Origin: Rostratula benghalensis | Lineage: Eukaryota > Chordata > Aves > Charadriiformes > Rostratulidae | Reading direction: 5' to 3' | DNA: 64,000 bases | Assembly: GCA_013399305.1 (NCBI GenBank) | Contig: VXAI01000138.1 | Coordinates: 744,001-808,000 of the forward strand | Part shown: positions 1 through 12,144 of the stretch, one piece after another | Position numbering within the stretch: the first letter of the stretch is position 1 | Layout: every line of letters begins with the position of its first letter | Notes under the pieces: generated by a model | Told to the model about the DNA's origin: nothing | What the model saw: only the letters and a program-made list of their open reading frames with translations | Database searches by the model: none | Made by a program: the position numbers and the translations under genes

Positions 1-3000
1 AGCCTGAGCTCCTGGCAGAGGGGGTGCTGGGTCGCAGCTTCAGCACGTTCCCCTCTCCTCTCTGGTGCAGAGGAGTGAACGAGTTCAGGTGATGCTGTTA
101 CCACGCTGTCCTGCTGCTTTGTGCTGAGGCTCCTTGCCCCAGTGGGTGATGTCTGCTGCCTGCTGCCACCTCGGCCCCTGGAGCGGGGAGAAGGCAAACA
201 TGGGAACGGGGAAAGGTGGTCCTGGGCAGAATCCCTGTTCTGCGTTTTCCTACAGCTACAGCTGTGTAATGACTCATTTTTCATTCTATAGTTTTCTCTC
301 ATGTACAAAGAGAAGGTCTGAAAGGCTCTTTTTGCCCTTTTCACTTTGTTCTGAATATGTAAAACTGTATCAGATTTTAGCAAAGCAGTTTTATGGGAAG
401 GTCTTGTAGTCTTTGCCATTACTAACCTCTAGTAACATTCCCATTGGGTTCATATAATATTTCTCTGTATTATGGCAAAAGTGGCAATATAGAAGAAATG
501 CAAGTTATGTAAATGGTATACATAATGCTCCTGAGCTAATTACAAGGGAAATGGATAAAGGCAAAGAAAAATCAAAACACAAAGATACATAATGCAAGGA
601 GGTAGAATAAATAACAATTCCATGTTGTGTTGCAGGTTACAGTTGCATAATTTTGCTTTTGTTATGTTGGAACCCAACATTTTAAAAAAAGGTAAATCTG
701 GACTTTCAAAATATACAGAAATTATATTTTTTAACCCCTGTGATTTACAGTGGATTTGGAGAATTTAATGATACCAAACACTTGAGGAACTTTTTTTTCA
801 AAGAGCTGCCTATTCAGAATGCTATTGTATGGCTGGTGCTGTGTGGATGTCCTGTAGTGGCAGACGTCAGAAATACTGTTGCACACAGACAAATACAGCT
901 GTGTAACAATCATCACTACAATGATAAATAAATAAATGGAGCCACAGCTTTAACTGTAAGTTGGGGTTGGTTTTTTTTTTTTCCTTTCTTGCCCCTGTGA
1001 GCTGACTCCAGATCCTGGATAATCACTTTGTGGTGGTGTTCATATTTTTAGGATAATTGCTTAAGTGTAGTGAAATCCATTTTTCCTTGAAAATGAAGTT
1101 TTTGTATGTGGAGGAATTCATGTAGGAATGGAAAAGCTATTACTATTTAAAGCCGGAAATAATTAAAGAAATATGAGAAGGCATTGTCTTTAATTCCAAG
1201 TGTTGCAATAAAGAACATTGTTAAGAGTTTATACTCATGTTCATTGTGTTCATCATCCTCTTCTATTAAAGTGTTTAGTGTTGTTGCAACAGTTGCAACA
1301 GGATATAAAAGCAAACTTTGGTTTAAAACCAGCGGTAATGTTAAGTGGCTGAAGAGTTTAGCTGTAACTTTGCTCTTTAAAAGGGTGTGTGTGTTTTAGT
1401 GTGTTGGGTGGGTTTTTCCCCCCTGTAAGAACCAGTGGAAAGGCAGCCAGCTGTTCCCCACTCGGTGCACTCCTGGAGCATCTGAAAGCTTTTAGAGCAA
1501 AACCAGTCAAAGTTTCCAGCGTATTGTAAACATTCCTTTAGCCCTAGTGAACACGCTGACATAACCCTCACTCTAGGGGGCACAACGTAAAGTATGAACA
1601 GAGGACAAAAAAATGTGGTAGCTTTATTTAATAGTCTCACTTAAAAGAAAAAAAATCAAGTGTTCTATTAACTATTTACAGCCTTTCATTTTCTTTCAGC
1701 AGTTTCTCTGGAGACCTACTGGCAATAATGAAATATGTATTTAAAGGAAAGCCTCAGTTGTACAAAGAGTAACAGTTGATTCTTAATCCTTGTCTGTGGG
1801 ACTGTTATGTCCCTTGAGATGGTTACAGAGATACCACATGACACCTTTTTAATGCTACCAACACTGACAATGTGGCTGTCTGCAATGGAAAGCATTGCCC
1901 TGTGAGGTGAGCAGCGCCAGTGCGCGATGCTGTAACGCTGGGGCTCACTGCTCTGAGTTGCTCTCCTAAGAACTCCTGCAGACCTCACTAAATGAATGTA
2001 CAAAAGTTAATACAAATGTCAGAACTGTGCCATTAGTATTCCAAACAGCTTCCATTTCACATTAGCGTGTCTTCTAGATTCAGTGCAGTATATTTCAAGG
2101 CTATATAGTGCCCCATGTTGATGAATTGAGAAGAGCCTCCAGCTGGCTAAGGAAAGCTTTATGTTCAATTAAATCACTGATTTTTAATAAGTGTGAAATA
2201 TTTCAGACTGTCGCCTTTTTTGGGTCAGTTAAAAACTATACAGAAATAGTACAAGGAATAACTGTTCCTTTTGTCGCTGTTGCTAGACAGTTATGGTACC
2301 CAGACTTCAATTAAACTTGGTAAAGTTAGGTTTCCTTTTACTTTCTATGTGCTTTGTATGACTTCCCTCCAGCTTCATCAACAGCACAACAAACCTTCAG
2401 TGAAGAACTGAAGTTAATATTTCAAACAGTATTTTTATTAAAAAAAATACCAGTGTGGAAATCCACGTCCATGATACCGGCCTCTGGGAAGCTGGTGAGC
2501 TGAGGGAATACTCCTCATTCCTCAGTACTGAGTTACTGCTCTGTGACAACGTGGATATTAGTGTTCTGAATCCTAAACTGTGATACTGCAATCCCTACCC
2601 TTCCCTTCTTTGCACCTCTTCTGGGGGCATCTCATGAACCTGGTTTCTGTCTGTGCTGCTGACTTTCTGCTCCAGCTTTTAATTACAGTGGTGTCTGTGC
2701 TGATCTGCCATTACCTACACCCGTCTCTCATGCTCTCCTGGTTGAGGTTTAGCTGTCTGCTCAGCCTGGAACAGCCTGGCTTAGTGATCTCTGGTCTAAT
2801 CCTCCTCTCTTGATAACCGAGCCCCTCTGGCCCCTCATAAATGGGGGGTGTCTGAATCTGCAGGGCAAAATTGTAGCATTTTCCTTTCCAGCTACATTTA
2901 CATTTCCCCAGCCTTTTAACCCACATCTCACTCATTGTTTTGCAGTTTCTGTTGTTCTTCTGTTTGCATAGCGCCCAGCACAACAGGACCCTGTCATTAT

Positions 3001-4169
3001 TATAATGAGGAATAGTTGTAACAATTATTAGTGTATTTAACCAATGTCTAGTTAATTTGTGAACCATTAATTGTGAATGTAATGCATTATTCTTCTTGGT
3101 TCACAGAAGTGTGATATACACACATGGGATATTATTTACTCTAGGTTAATTAACAGCTTTAAGTAGCGGTTTAGTTTGTTAATGTTATCTCATGATTTAT
3201 TTAAAACATAATTACATGGTTTAAAATAGTAATTGTATTGTAAATATAATTCATTGTTATAGCTTGCTGGAAGGAATGCAGACCAGCTTTTTGATGTTGA
3301 CATCTCAAATGATGCAAACTGTAAACAGACTTAGAAGTGGATTCCTGCTTTTTCTCATAAAGATGGGCTCATCTTATACTTAAAATCGGGGTACAAAAGA
3401 TAAAATTGTTCTCTACTTTATATTTTTGGCTTTATTTCTTTGAAATGATAAAACAAGTGAGAGTGCTTTTTAACAACTTCAAAATATTAAAGTGCCCAGG
3501 GACAGGATAGGGATGATGTTTTGAAGGCAATAAATATTTCAGCTTCACATTTCAGTCTTTCTTCTTCGTCCCTTTGATCTGGCTTTGGTTTAGTTATCAT
3601 TCCGCCTGAATGACTTCACACTGTCTTTCTTCCTCTCCACACACCGAACAGAAGTGCTCTGCACACATTCCCTGTGTCTGGGGGTGCAGGAGAGCCCTTC
3701 CCCAGGTTCGCTGCCTCTTGGGGAGACGCTGCAGCCGGAGCACCATGGGGGTGTTTACACCCGATACGTAGGTACAGAGAAAGCTGTCACTGAACTGTCA
3801 CCGGCTGTTACAAACAGGAGAGTGGGAGCAGTTGGGGTTTGAGTGTTTCAGAGAGTTGTTGTTAGTACTGAAGCAGTTTTCTGTTACAACAAACTAAACC
3901 AGTGACCCCTTCTCTCCGTGAATATACGGTACTTTAGGCCTTAATAAGTTATTTCTGCAGATGAAATAGTCCGCGTCCTCAAAACTGAACTGGAGGGGAG
4001 TTGCATGCAGTGGGTCTGGATGGTTCTCCCACCCAGCTAAAACCTGGTGCCCTGGGTCTTCTGCATGGCCCTGAAGGGCTGTACTGGGCAGCCCGGGCAC
4101 CGGCAGGGGACAGACCCCGAGAGCGGGGGCAGGATGCTGGGTCACTGGTGTGAGGTCTCGTGTGTGCAG

Positions 4170-4433
4170 GGATCCGTGTTGGGGACGGGTACGCCTGTCA
4201 CGGGATCCGTGTTGGGGATGGGTACGCCTGTCACAGGATCCGTGTTGGGGATGGGTACGCCTGTCACAGGATCTGTGTTGGGGACGGGTACGCCTGTCAC
4301 AGGATCTGTGTTGGGGACGGGTACGCCTGTCACAGGATCCGTGTTGGGGACGGGTACGCCTGTCACAGGATCCGTGTTGGGGACGGGTACGCCTGTCACA
4401 GGATCCGTGTTGGGGATGGGTACGCCTGTCACA
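4170..4433. repeat. 33-bp minisatellite, 8 tandem copies
   Basis: Eight head-to-tail copies of a 33-bp unit run without gaps. Each unit begins GGATCC or GGATCT, carries GTGTTGGGGA(C/T)GGGTACG in the middle and ends CCTGTCAC(A/G). Copies differ mainly at two positions: the sixth base (C/T) and the CG or TG after the G run. Both look like CpG-type or C-to-T transitions. A broken partial copy (GGAGCCCGTCACAG) follows. Because 33 is divisible by three, the array stays open in several frames on both strands. This explains the repetitive translated frames over 3894-4534, which I do not regard as genes. Near-identity of the copies suggests recent expansion or homogenisation. Confidence 0.95.
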
Positions 4434-7400
4434 GGAGCCCGTCACAGCTCTTACAGGGCACTGAGGTAAATTCCCGAGCTGTGCTTGTGCGGATCATACA
4501 GGTTTTGATGACAGTTCTGGTTGTAGCCACCTGATGTGCTGTGTTTCATGTTGTATAACGAGTCCTCTGCTCCTCTGGGAACATGTGGTTATAGAGGTAG
4601 GAAGCTTTTTAAAAATCTAAATGGACTATATAAGTTTCAATGCAGATTAGTGAAAGAGTCAACTTTTTATTTCTTGTGTCAGCAAGTAAAAAGTCACATG
4701 TTTAGAGAGAAACCCAGCAATGTCCTTCTTCTGCTGCCTTCCAGCAAGTGGGCAGTCTGCAGTTTGGGGGGCAGAGAGGCACTTTTCTCTCAGAACTATT
4801 GATATTTGGGGAGGAAAGGAAGGACTGGGCAGAGACCTGAGTGAGTACAGAAGTTCCAAGGACATCAGGTGATGTAGGATCTTCAGGGTCATTACCAGGA
4901 GGAGAGCCTGGCCGTTTGGAGCAGGTCACCCTTGGAAGATCTTGGCTTCATGGGTGGGACTGCAGGCTCAGCCCTCGCTCTGCTTGCCTTGCCCAGCGAG
5001 ACTTGTTCTTCTGTGTGGCACAGACCCAGAGCCACGCTCAGCCGTGGCAGGCAGAGCAGACAAAGCCTCTCCCTCTTGTGGAGTCCCTCAGTATCTGGGT
5101 TTCAGAACCTTTTCCATTGCAGAATGCTTCCTGACCACAGAAATCCATTGCTCCCCTGCAGTCAGGAAGCAATGCTCTGTTTGGGCAGGAGCGGGTCTTT
5201 GCTGCTGCTGGCAGGATTTGAAGACCTAGCAAAGAATTTGCATATTAATGAGTTAAAGCCTGGTGTAATTTTTAGAAAACAACATCAGGATTTCACAACC
5301 TAGTTGTTGCTGTGTCCTGAGAAGCTCTCTGCACCCAGGGCACTCGTGTGTGGGTTTGCCAGCGGGATGTCAAACCGGCTGTGCCCAGGTGTTGTCCGTG
5401 TGTGGCTTGTGGAGCTCCACGCTGTGCACCCCTGCGTGCCGATGTACAGTCACCTTCACCACAACCGGCGCCTGAGCCTGCTGGAGAGGCTGTGGCCATC
5501 TCCTGGGCTTCTCTGCTTTCCTGCAGGGCACGGGGGAACCCTGCCCGCCACAGCGCTGGCACCTCTCCTGCCTGGGTTTCATTTACTTGACCTGCAAAGT
5601 TGGAATGTCTCCCTGACTTCAGTCCTTACCTCTTGGAAGGCGTTTTACGAAGCAAGGAAAATATTTATGATTGAGGAGGAGGAGGAAGTATGTCAGTTGG
5701 TTAAACTTTCCATTGGTCAGTGCCATCAGAGTGCTGCTTTCTGAAACTGCCGTTCTGGGCTTCATGGTCAGCTTTCCCCGAGATGGTTTGTGCTGTGTAA
5801 GATTGCTAATTCTGTTGCCATATCCTTTATATGCTGAAACAAGAGGAATTTGCTGCTTTTTAAATTGGGGGCAAAGAGTAACTTCACCCTATTTTTATAT
5901 TCAAGCCGGCTCAGCTTTAGGGGATTGAAGTGATGTGATTGTATTGTATTCGGCCCCACAACTAGTCCAACTGAAAAAAATAATCTTCAAAGTGAATATT
6001 TTAGTGCTTCATGCAAGGCACATTGCTCAGTGTCTTGGGAAAAAAAGTAAAGCTTTTCTTATATTTGTGAGCCATGGTCCATTGTTGTATGTGTTTTCTA
6101 AGCTTCTCTGCAAATCTTAACTGCACAAAAAGTAGAGAGCGCTAGCTCCCAAATCCTTACAAAAACGAAGTTTTATTCCTGGTTATAATGAGATGTTGCA
6201 TCTATTCATGGGATTAGGTCCTTCAAAGAAAAGAAGGTGCAGAAAACCAGACCCCTAAAAGTTTATATCTCAATATTTCAAAATTAAAATCTGTTCCTCA
6301 GGAGGAGGATGTGTAAAGGTGGGGGCTCGCTGGCAGCACAGGGCCTGGTTCCCAATCATCTCATGATTGGGTTTATTGTGTTTCCATCTGATGGGACCAA
6401 AAATGTTCCACTGTCTCTTGGCACTTGTCAGTGGAGGTATTTAGTGGGGAGGGAGACTTCTGACCCAGTGCCCGTCCCCAAACTGAGCCTTGGGAAGAGT
6501 GAGAGGGACCTAACACAGAGAGTGGGTTTGTCCCTGCTGCTGAGCCCTGCGTGGGTGTCAGGAGATATTCTCTCCTGTGAACTGCTGGGAGAGTGAGCTG
6601 TGGGAGGGGAACAGCCACCATGGTTCAGTATCAAACAGGTATTAACACCTCCCTGGCGTGGGCTTCAGGGGGCCTTGGCAGCTGGAGCTGGTGCAGGACC
6701 AACTCGTCAGAGTTAGGTCATTTTAGCTCTGGAGGCATCAGTGTGTGCCCCTTCTGAGAAACATCTGAGGGGGCTTGTACTTGCAGTTTCCATCTTTTGG
6801 ATCCTCCGAGGTAGAAATTTGAATCCTAGATGGTATTTTGGTAAGTTGAATTTAGATAGGGGGGAAAAAAAGAGTTTATTTTGGTAGTGTGTTCTTTTTT
6901 TTCTGTGTTATTTTTATTGTCTTATATGTAAATGGAGAATATGGTAATACACAAATATGCTTCCCCCTCACAGGAGTTTAGAAAATGGAACTGCTGTGGC
7001 AGCAGAAATAAAGCATATCTGGGGGGTGGAGGGGGTGGGTGATGGATGCTCTCTAGCAGATTTGAAGAAAATCTGCACACACTTTTCTGTGAACACAAAG
7101 TGAAAACCCTTAATAACTATCACCCAAAATGTGATACTGGATTTTGTTCTGTTCTGCTCCAGTTCCTGCTGGCTAAGAAAGGTGTTTTCCCTTTCTGTAA
7201 GGAAAATAGCAGTCTCCTACGTCTCAGTTGTTCCGTCAGCTGTAAGGAAGGTACCAAAAACAAATATTTTTTTTTAAAATATGCCTGATGAAAAAACTAG
7301 AAAAGTAAACAGTAATAGACTTACTCAGGGCTTGTGGCATTCCTTTGATCTCTTGGCTAAGGGAATCACCCTGCTCTCCTGCTCTGCAAACAGACACTTG

Positions 7401-8220
7401 GTGAAGATGTAGGGTTATGTTCTGTGTCCCATTGTCTGGTATGAAAACCGCAGAAGAGGATGTGAACGCTGTAACTCTGGGCTTGGCAGCTTCCTGACCT
7501 TTAGAAAAGGCTTGCTCAGTGCTGTAAGAGCTGGTTGAGAGCTGGCGAGGTGACAGACTGGAGGAATTAGCTGGTCTTTTCTGTCTCTGTGTCAGATTCT
7601 TTGTTTTATATGGAAATCATTTCTGTCAAAATGGGAAATTTATCGTGAGGTACTTCCTCCGCCTGTAAAATGCAAATGTCAGCCCCAGGTCTGTCTGAAT
7701 GAGCCTCCTGGTACAAACCACTGGTGGAGCCAGCTTTGTCCATCGCTGCCACCGCTGTGTTCCCCTGCGCCTTAACACAAAGTCGGGCAACTCCACTGAC
7801 CTGTGATAACAGAAATGGGTAACAGAAGGTTACCAGGGCTGCCCCTTGTCTGCTGTGTGAGGTTCCACATCAGCATTTCTCAAATACTTGCAAGGAATTT
7901 TTGTCTGTGACGTGTCAGCATGGTGCACGTGTCTGTTCGTAGGTGTGCGGATGTGTCCATAAAACACTGACCACCCAGACTCTCAAGACCTATTGATGTC
8001 CTTAAGAAACCCAAACCAATGTCTATGTATGTATTGGCACCAATGTCAAATGCTATGGGCTGTTGACATGGACTGTCTTTGCAGAAAGATTTAACATCTG
8101 TCATTGCTTCAAAGGCTGAATAGGTACTGCAGCATTAGGGGTTTCTAATAGATTAAGAAGGTACCATATGTCAGGCATTACCCTGCTTTGCATTTAGATA
8201 CGTGTCAAGCAGTGAATAAT

Positions 8221-8394
8221 CCAGTATCTGAGCAAAGATGGCACTGGGATAATTTTTTTTGTTTGTTTTTCAATGGGATCCAGTATCTGAGCAAAGATGG
8301 CACTGGGATAATTTTTTTGTTTGTTTTTCAATGGGATCCAGTATCTGAGCAAAGATGGCACTGGGATAATTTTTTTGTTTGTTTTTCAATGGGA
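8221..8394. repeat. 57-59 bp tandem triplication
   Basis: Three consecutive near-identical copies start at 8221, 8280 and 8338. Each begins CCAGTATCTGAGCAAAGATG, passes through a T run followed by GTTTGTTTTTC, and ends CAATGGGA. Copies 1 and 2 continue into TCC; copy 3 breaks there. The main difference is T-run length, 8 in the first copy and 7 in the others. The repeat lies about 370 bp upstream of exon a. So little divergence points to a recent tandem duplication, and copy number may vary between individuals. Confidence 0.93.
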
Positions 8395-8767
8395 GAAGCC
8401 GATCATGCTGAAAAGGAATTAGTTCAAGTGTTGGGGGTGATACCCTTTGAAAGGTGAGATTAAAGGGGGTGTCATACGGCGAGTAGTAAACCTTGGAGTT
8501 GGTGCAGACCTCGGAGGTGGAGGTACCATCGTAAGTGCTGTTCCCCGTGTTTGGGTGGGTGAAATGCCGAAAGAGGAAGCACAAATAACCCAGCTCTCTC
8601 TTCCCTTCTTCCAAGTGTGGCTGAGGGACATTTGGCAGAAGCCGGGACAGGAAATTGAAATCTGAATACTATTTTAAACTGATGGGGTTAAAGGCCTCTC
8701 TTTTACACCAGCACACTTGTTCTTTTATTTGATACTTGAACTCTGAAAATTTTCTGTGACTTTCTAG

Positions 8768-8903
8768 GGAGAAGGAGGAGCAGCTGACTCGGGTGACAGA
8801 GGTACAGAGGCTGCAGGCCCAGCAGGCAGATGCTGCCCTGGAGGAGTTTAAGCGGCAGGTGGAGCTGAACTCAGAAAAAGTCTATGCTGAAATGAAACAG
8901 CAG
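8768..8903 (+). CDS. CEP112: CEP112 internal exon a (45 codons, partial gene)
   Basis: This is an internal exon of CEP112/CCDC46, a centrosomal coiled-coil protein found at centrosomes and centrioles; in mammals it has been linked to the sperm head-tail junction. The exon follows the acceptor TTTCTAG and ends CAGCAG before the donor GTGAGA. Its first base completes a codon begun in the previous exon (probably Arg), followed by 45 full codons starting EKEEQLTRVTEVQRLQAQQ and ending VYAEMKQQ. The peptide is nearly all charged or Gln residues with hydrophobics at heptad spacing (for example L24, F27, V31), as expected for coiled coil. The call rests on continuity with the other four exons and on remembered CEP112 sequence. 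Other long coiled-coil proteins are the alternative, but less likely. The 136-bp length makes this exon frame-shifting if skipped. Confidence 0.88.
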
Positions 8904-11900
8904 GTGAGAAGGTCACAATGCCAGCCTTTCTGAAACTCTGTCTCAGTAGGATAGCATATTCTGATCTTATAATGCCAGAAACATGCCTCACTTGAGAGTG
9001 CTACATCAAAATCTTTCTACAATGTAGTGTCTTTGCTAGCGAGTCAGAAAGGGATGTTAGCGGTTGTTTCATCTTTCTAACAAAGCCAGGATTGTCATTG
9101 TTATAAAGATATCTGCGGTTTTGATACTGATTAGGGATTTTTCAGGAGTGAGAGTATAAAGTGTTAGTTTATACACCCCTATGGAACAGCGTTTGTAATG
9201 TTCTGCTTAAATGTGTGTCTCTTCCTACTCTTTTCGGAACAGCTCGCTCTTCCGTTAATGAGGTCTTGTAATCAGCTTGAGCCTAAACAGGGCCAGAGCC
9301 GTTGTGGCCGCTGGCAGTCACGTGCAGAGGACAGAAAATTCCATCTTTCTGTCCTGGAAAATCAGTAGCAGGAGCTTATGTGGAAAGATTTTAGTGTCTT
9401 AAATTCCTTATGGAGCAAACAGTAGTAAAACCGTTGTCCCTGGGATTCTACAAAAAAGAAGGGGAGGGCAGGGAATATTTCCTTACCTTGCTCACGTGGT
9501 TCAAACCTCTCTACGAATTTCAAGCTTGTAGTTCTACCTGAGCTGAGTCTCCGTTTTCCAGCCTCACCTCTCATAACCACCCCTAGCTGTTGGCAGTGGG
9601 ATGCTGCAATCTGATGTGGGAATGGATTTCTAGGTGTGCTGCCTTAGAATCCAACAAATTCTCTTCTTGTTCTCCTGAAGTTGTTTTTCTGAAAATCTTC
9701 AACAAAAATGAGAAATTAAGACATTGCTGATATTTTTAAGACTCGTGCAGACAGCAAAGAATAAAACATGGAAATAAAAAAAGCAAGAACAAACTTATAA
9801 AATTAAGATCTGTTCTGCCAACTAGACCCGTGAGGGTAATACCACAGATCCTACAATTTTAATCTGACATTTTCTGTGCCATGAGGCTCTCCTCCAACTT
9901 CTTCACGATAACTTAAAATAATGCCCAATTTCTGCTTCACAAGGGATATAATCTAATTCTAGAAAGACTATGCTTGCCTCCGTCTCTTAAAAATAATTAA
10001 AAGGCAAACAAATACAATCCAAACCAGAGCATGTGCAAAAGAATTTTGAAAACGTACAAAATCAATTGTCATTTAAAAATGACTGCAAGTTTCTCCAAGA
10101 ATATTGCTGTGTTCCGGGAAATTTTTGAAAATAAATCTTGCTGTTCTCCAAGAACCAGCCATGGGGTTATTCTGTCACTGCTTGCATGCTAAATGCTAGA
10201 GCCAGTGAATGGTGCTGTACGAGGGCACAGAGCAGTTCTACAGGAACCAAGGCTGAAGGAAATACATCAAAGAAACGCTCTTGAAGCTGTCTTCAGAGCT
10301 TTGTCCTCTCCCATTCTTCTGCACGCACGTACTTGTTAGATAAATCACCCCTTAGATTGTAACAGATTGGAAAATTCTATTTTTTTGTGCTTAGGTGGAA
10401 TGTATTACTTACAAAGCAAAAAGCATAGTAGCTATAGCAACACTGTACTTTTAACTGCGTTAGAAATACTGTGCTTCTAAACCCCTTTTTTGGTGTGTGG
10501 TACAGTTAATTATGGAGATGAGCAGAAAGGGGTCTGACGTTTTCAGTTCTTGTAATCAATATTTGATTCAGTGCTTTGGTTCTGTGAGATTTCTTTGCCA
10601 TCTGCTTCCTATTTTGTTCAAGCCTGTTAATTTTCAGGCCCACCTTGTGCCCCTTGATGGGTGAATGGTACATTTTTAGCTGAGAGATCTGCATTTTTTC
10701 TAATAGTAACTAGCAAAAAGAGAACCACACAGACCACGTTGTGGTACTTTAGATCTTGTGTTGCCTGGTTTTGGCAAACGATGATCAAGAGTCCTGGTTG
10801 CTCTTGTCAGAGATATGAATGTGACGGAGTAAAGCAGAAAAGCCAGGAGGGTTAAATCATCGGGGGGTGTGGTTGTACTATTTCACTTTTTAGAATGTTT
10901 TCATTCTCTTAAAATTAAAAATCCTTTAATAAAGTAATAGGACCTTTTATTTTTCTGGGTTTTGTTGAGAGGAGTAAACTATGGCTCTGAACCTGGTACT
11001 TGAGTAAATATGGAGGCAGAAGAAATTACTTATAAAATATTCACTGAAGTCCCTTAATGGCCGCTAGTAGCAATGAGGTTCAAGAACTGCTGGAAGGATC
11101 ACTTCTCTTTTTTTGTATTCTGTTTTTCTACTTTCTATCCATGCAACAGTTCCAAGCCTTATATCTTCTTCTCTTGCTGCATTTCTTTCCAATAAAATGC
11201 TTTTCTGAGAACTGCCTTTTCCCTGGCTCAGGGGCGATGTCCAGGCCGATTGGCAAAGACGTCTGGTGAAGACAGAGCTCTCCCTCAGGCCAAGCAGGAT
11301 CTTGGCTCCGGGGTCAGGAATTCCTGCCTTTCTTGGTGCAGCAGATGGGCTGGTGGCTGCGCTGCTCCTCCCGAGCCTTTTGTAGGGAGCAGGCTCTCGG
11401 GTGCCTGCGCGGGGCCCTCGGTCCATCCACCGCACTCCGACCCTGTACCTGTGCTCCCCGAAGGGACAGCTGGCACTTGTGCTTGTGATACTACAGCCTG
11501 TGTTAATTGGGCTATCAAATTGCTGTGTGCTGGCACCTGTGGACTCGTTATTCACAGGCAACGACTGTCTTCAGAGCACTTTACTTGCAGCCAAATAATT
11601 CTCTGAAGTTATTTTACTGATTTAATGTAAACTTACTATAAATGTGTAGTTTGTGCCCTGAGTCACATGTGATTTCCCTTGAATTTCCACAGGCAATATA
11701 TTTTTAAGTGAAATGTATTTGAGTCTTAAATACATGTAGAAAAAGTGCTCACTTCATTTGATGGGATGTTCACCACTGTTATATGAACATCAGAGCCAGA
11801 ACCCTGTAATCAGGGAGAGGTGTGATGTAGGTGATCTCTATATCCTTAAGTAACTCTTAATCTGGTATTCACTGAGCATTAATTTTCACTCCATACAAAT

Positions 11901-12036
11901 GGTATTATTACCATTCTCAGCAAGTTTTCTTCCTGCCTTTGATGGTTTGCAAACAACTGTAGAAACGTCAGGACATTTCAAGCTATGCCTTTTTAAAAAA
12001 AAAAAAATTAAATATTCCCTTTCTTTTACCGTGTAG
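8904..12036 (+). other. CEP112: CEP112 intron between exons a and b (3.1 kb)
   Basis: This is a GT-AG intron of 3133 bp in phase 0, with donor GTGAGA and acceptor CCGTGTAG. The acceptor tract is rather weak: an A run and TTAAATATT precede a short TTCCCTTTCTTTTACC tract. The interior is AT-rich unique DNA. The 165-codon minus-strand frame at 11064-11561 matches nothing I recognise and lies over a moderately GC-rich patch (11220-11480). I see no repeat family and no RNA gene here. Confidence 0.85.
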
Positions 12037-12144
12037 ATGGAAAAGGTTGAAGCAGATCTAAGCAGATCAAAATCGCTCCGGGAAAAGCAATCCAAAGAAT
12101 TCTCCAGGCAGTTGGAAGAGCTCCAGCAAAGATACGAGCAGCAG
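12037..12144 (+). CDS. CEP112: CEP112 internal exon b (36 codons)
   Basis: This 108-bp exon is symmetric (phase 0 at both ends). Acceptor is GTGTAG, donor is CAG|GTCAGT; the C at donor +3 is non-consensus. It encodes 36 residues, beginning MEKVEADLSRSKSLREKQ and ending QQRYEQQ. The first Met is internal, not a translation start. Hydrophobic or neutral residues recur every seven positions (M1, L8, R15, F22, L29 register; V4 and Y33 in neighbouring core positions), consistent with coiled coil. It continues directly from exon a (EMKQQ then MEKVEAD), as I remember the CEP112 order. The frame stays open past the donor for another 124 codons, to 12516, so intron retention would give an altered C terminus rather than an immediate stop. 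Confidence 0.9.

Larger units (their letters stand above)
1..8767 (+). other. CEP112: CEP112 intron (3' part), upstream of the first visible exon
   Basis: This stretch precedes the first recognisable exon and ends in a pyrimidine-rich tract and the acceptor TTTCTAG. I found no coiled-coil exon in it, so the preceding CEP112 exon should lie before the window. The intron is phase 2, because one base (g) of a split codon opens exon a. Contents that stand out are a doubled 9-mer at 1283-1300, a possible old repeat near 2955-3030, an eight-copy 33-bp minisatellite at 4170-4433 and a three-copy 58-bp tandem repeat at 8221-8394. The rest is unique AT-rich intronic DNA in which I see no gene. Open frames here, up to 183 codons, are short or are created by the minisatellite. 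Confidence 0.75.

Noticed and set aside
4170..4433. CRISPR-like array
   Set aside because: Copies are directly contiguous without unique spacers, in vertebrate intronic DNA.
3894..4534. Repetitive proteins encoded on both strands over the minisatellite
   Set aside because: They exist only because the repeat unit is 33 bp and lacks stops in several frames. There are no splice sites, no domain and no single favoured frame.
11064..11561. 165-codon minus-strand open frame
   Set aside because: It overlies a GC-rich patch where stops are rarer. The translation resembles no family I know.
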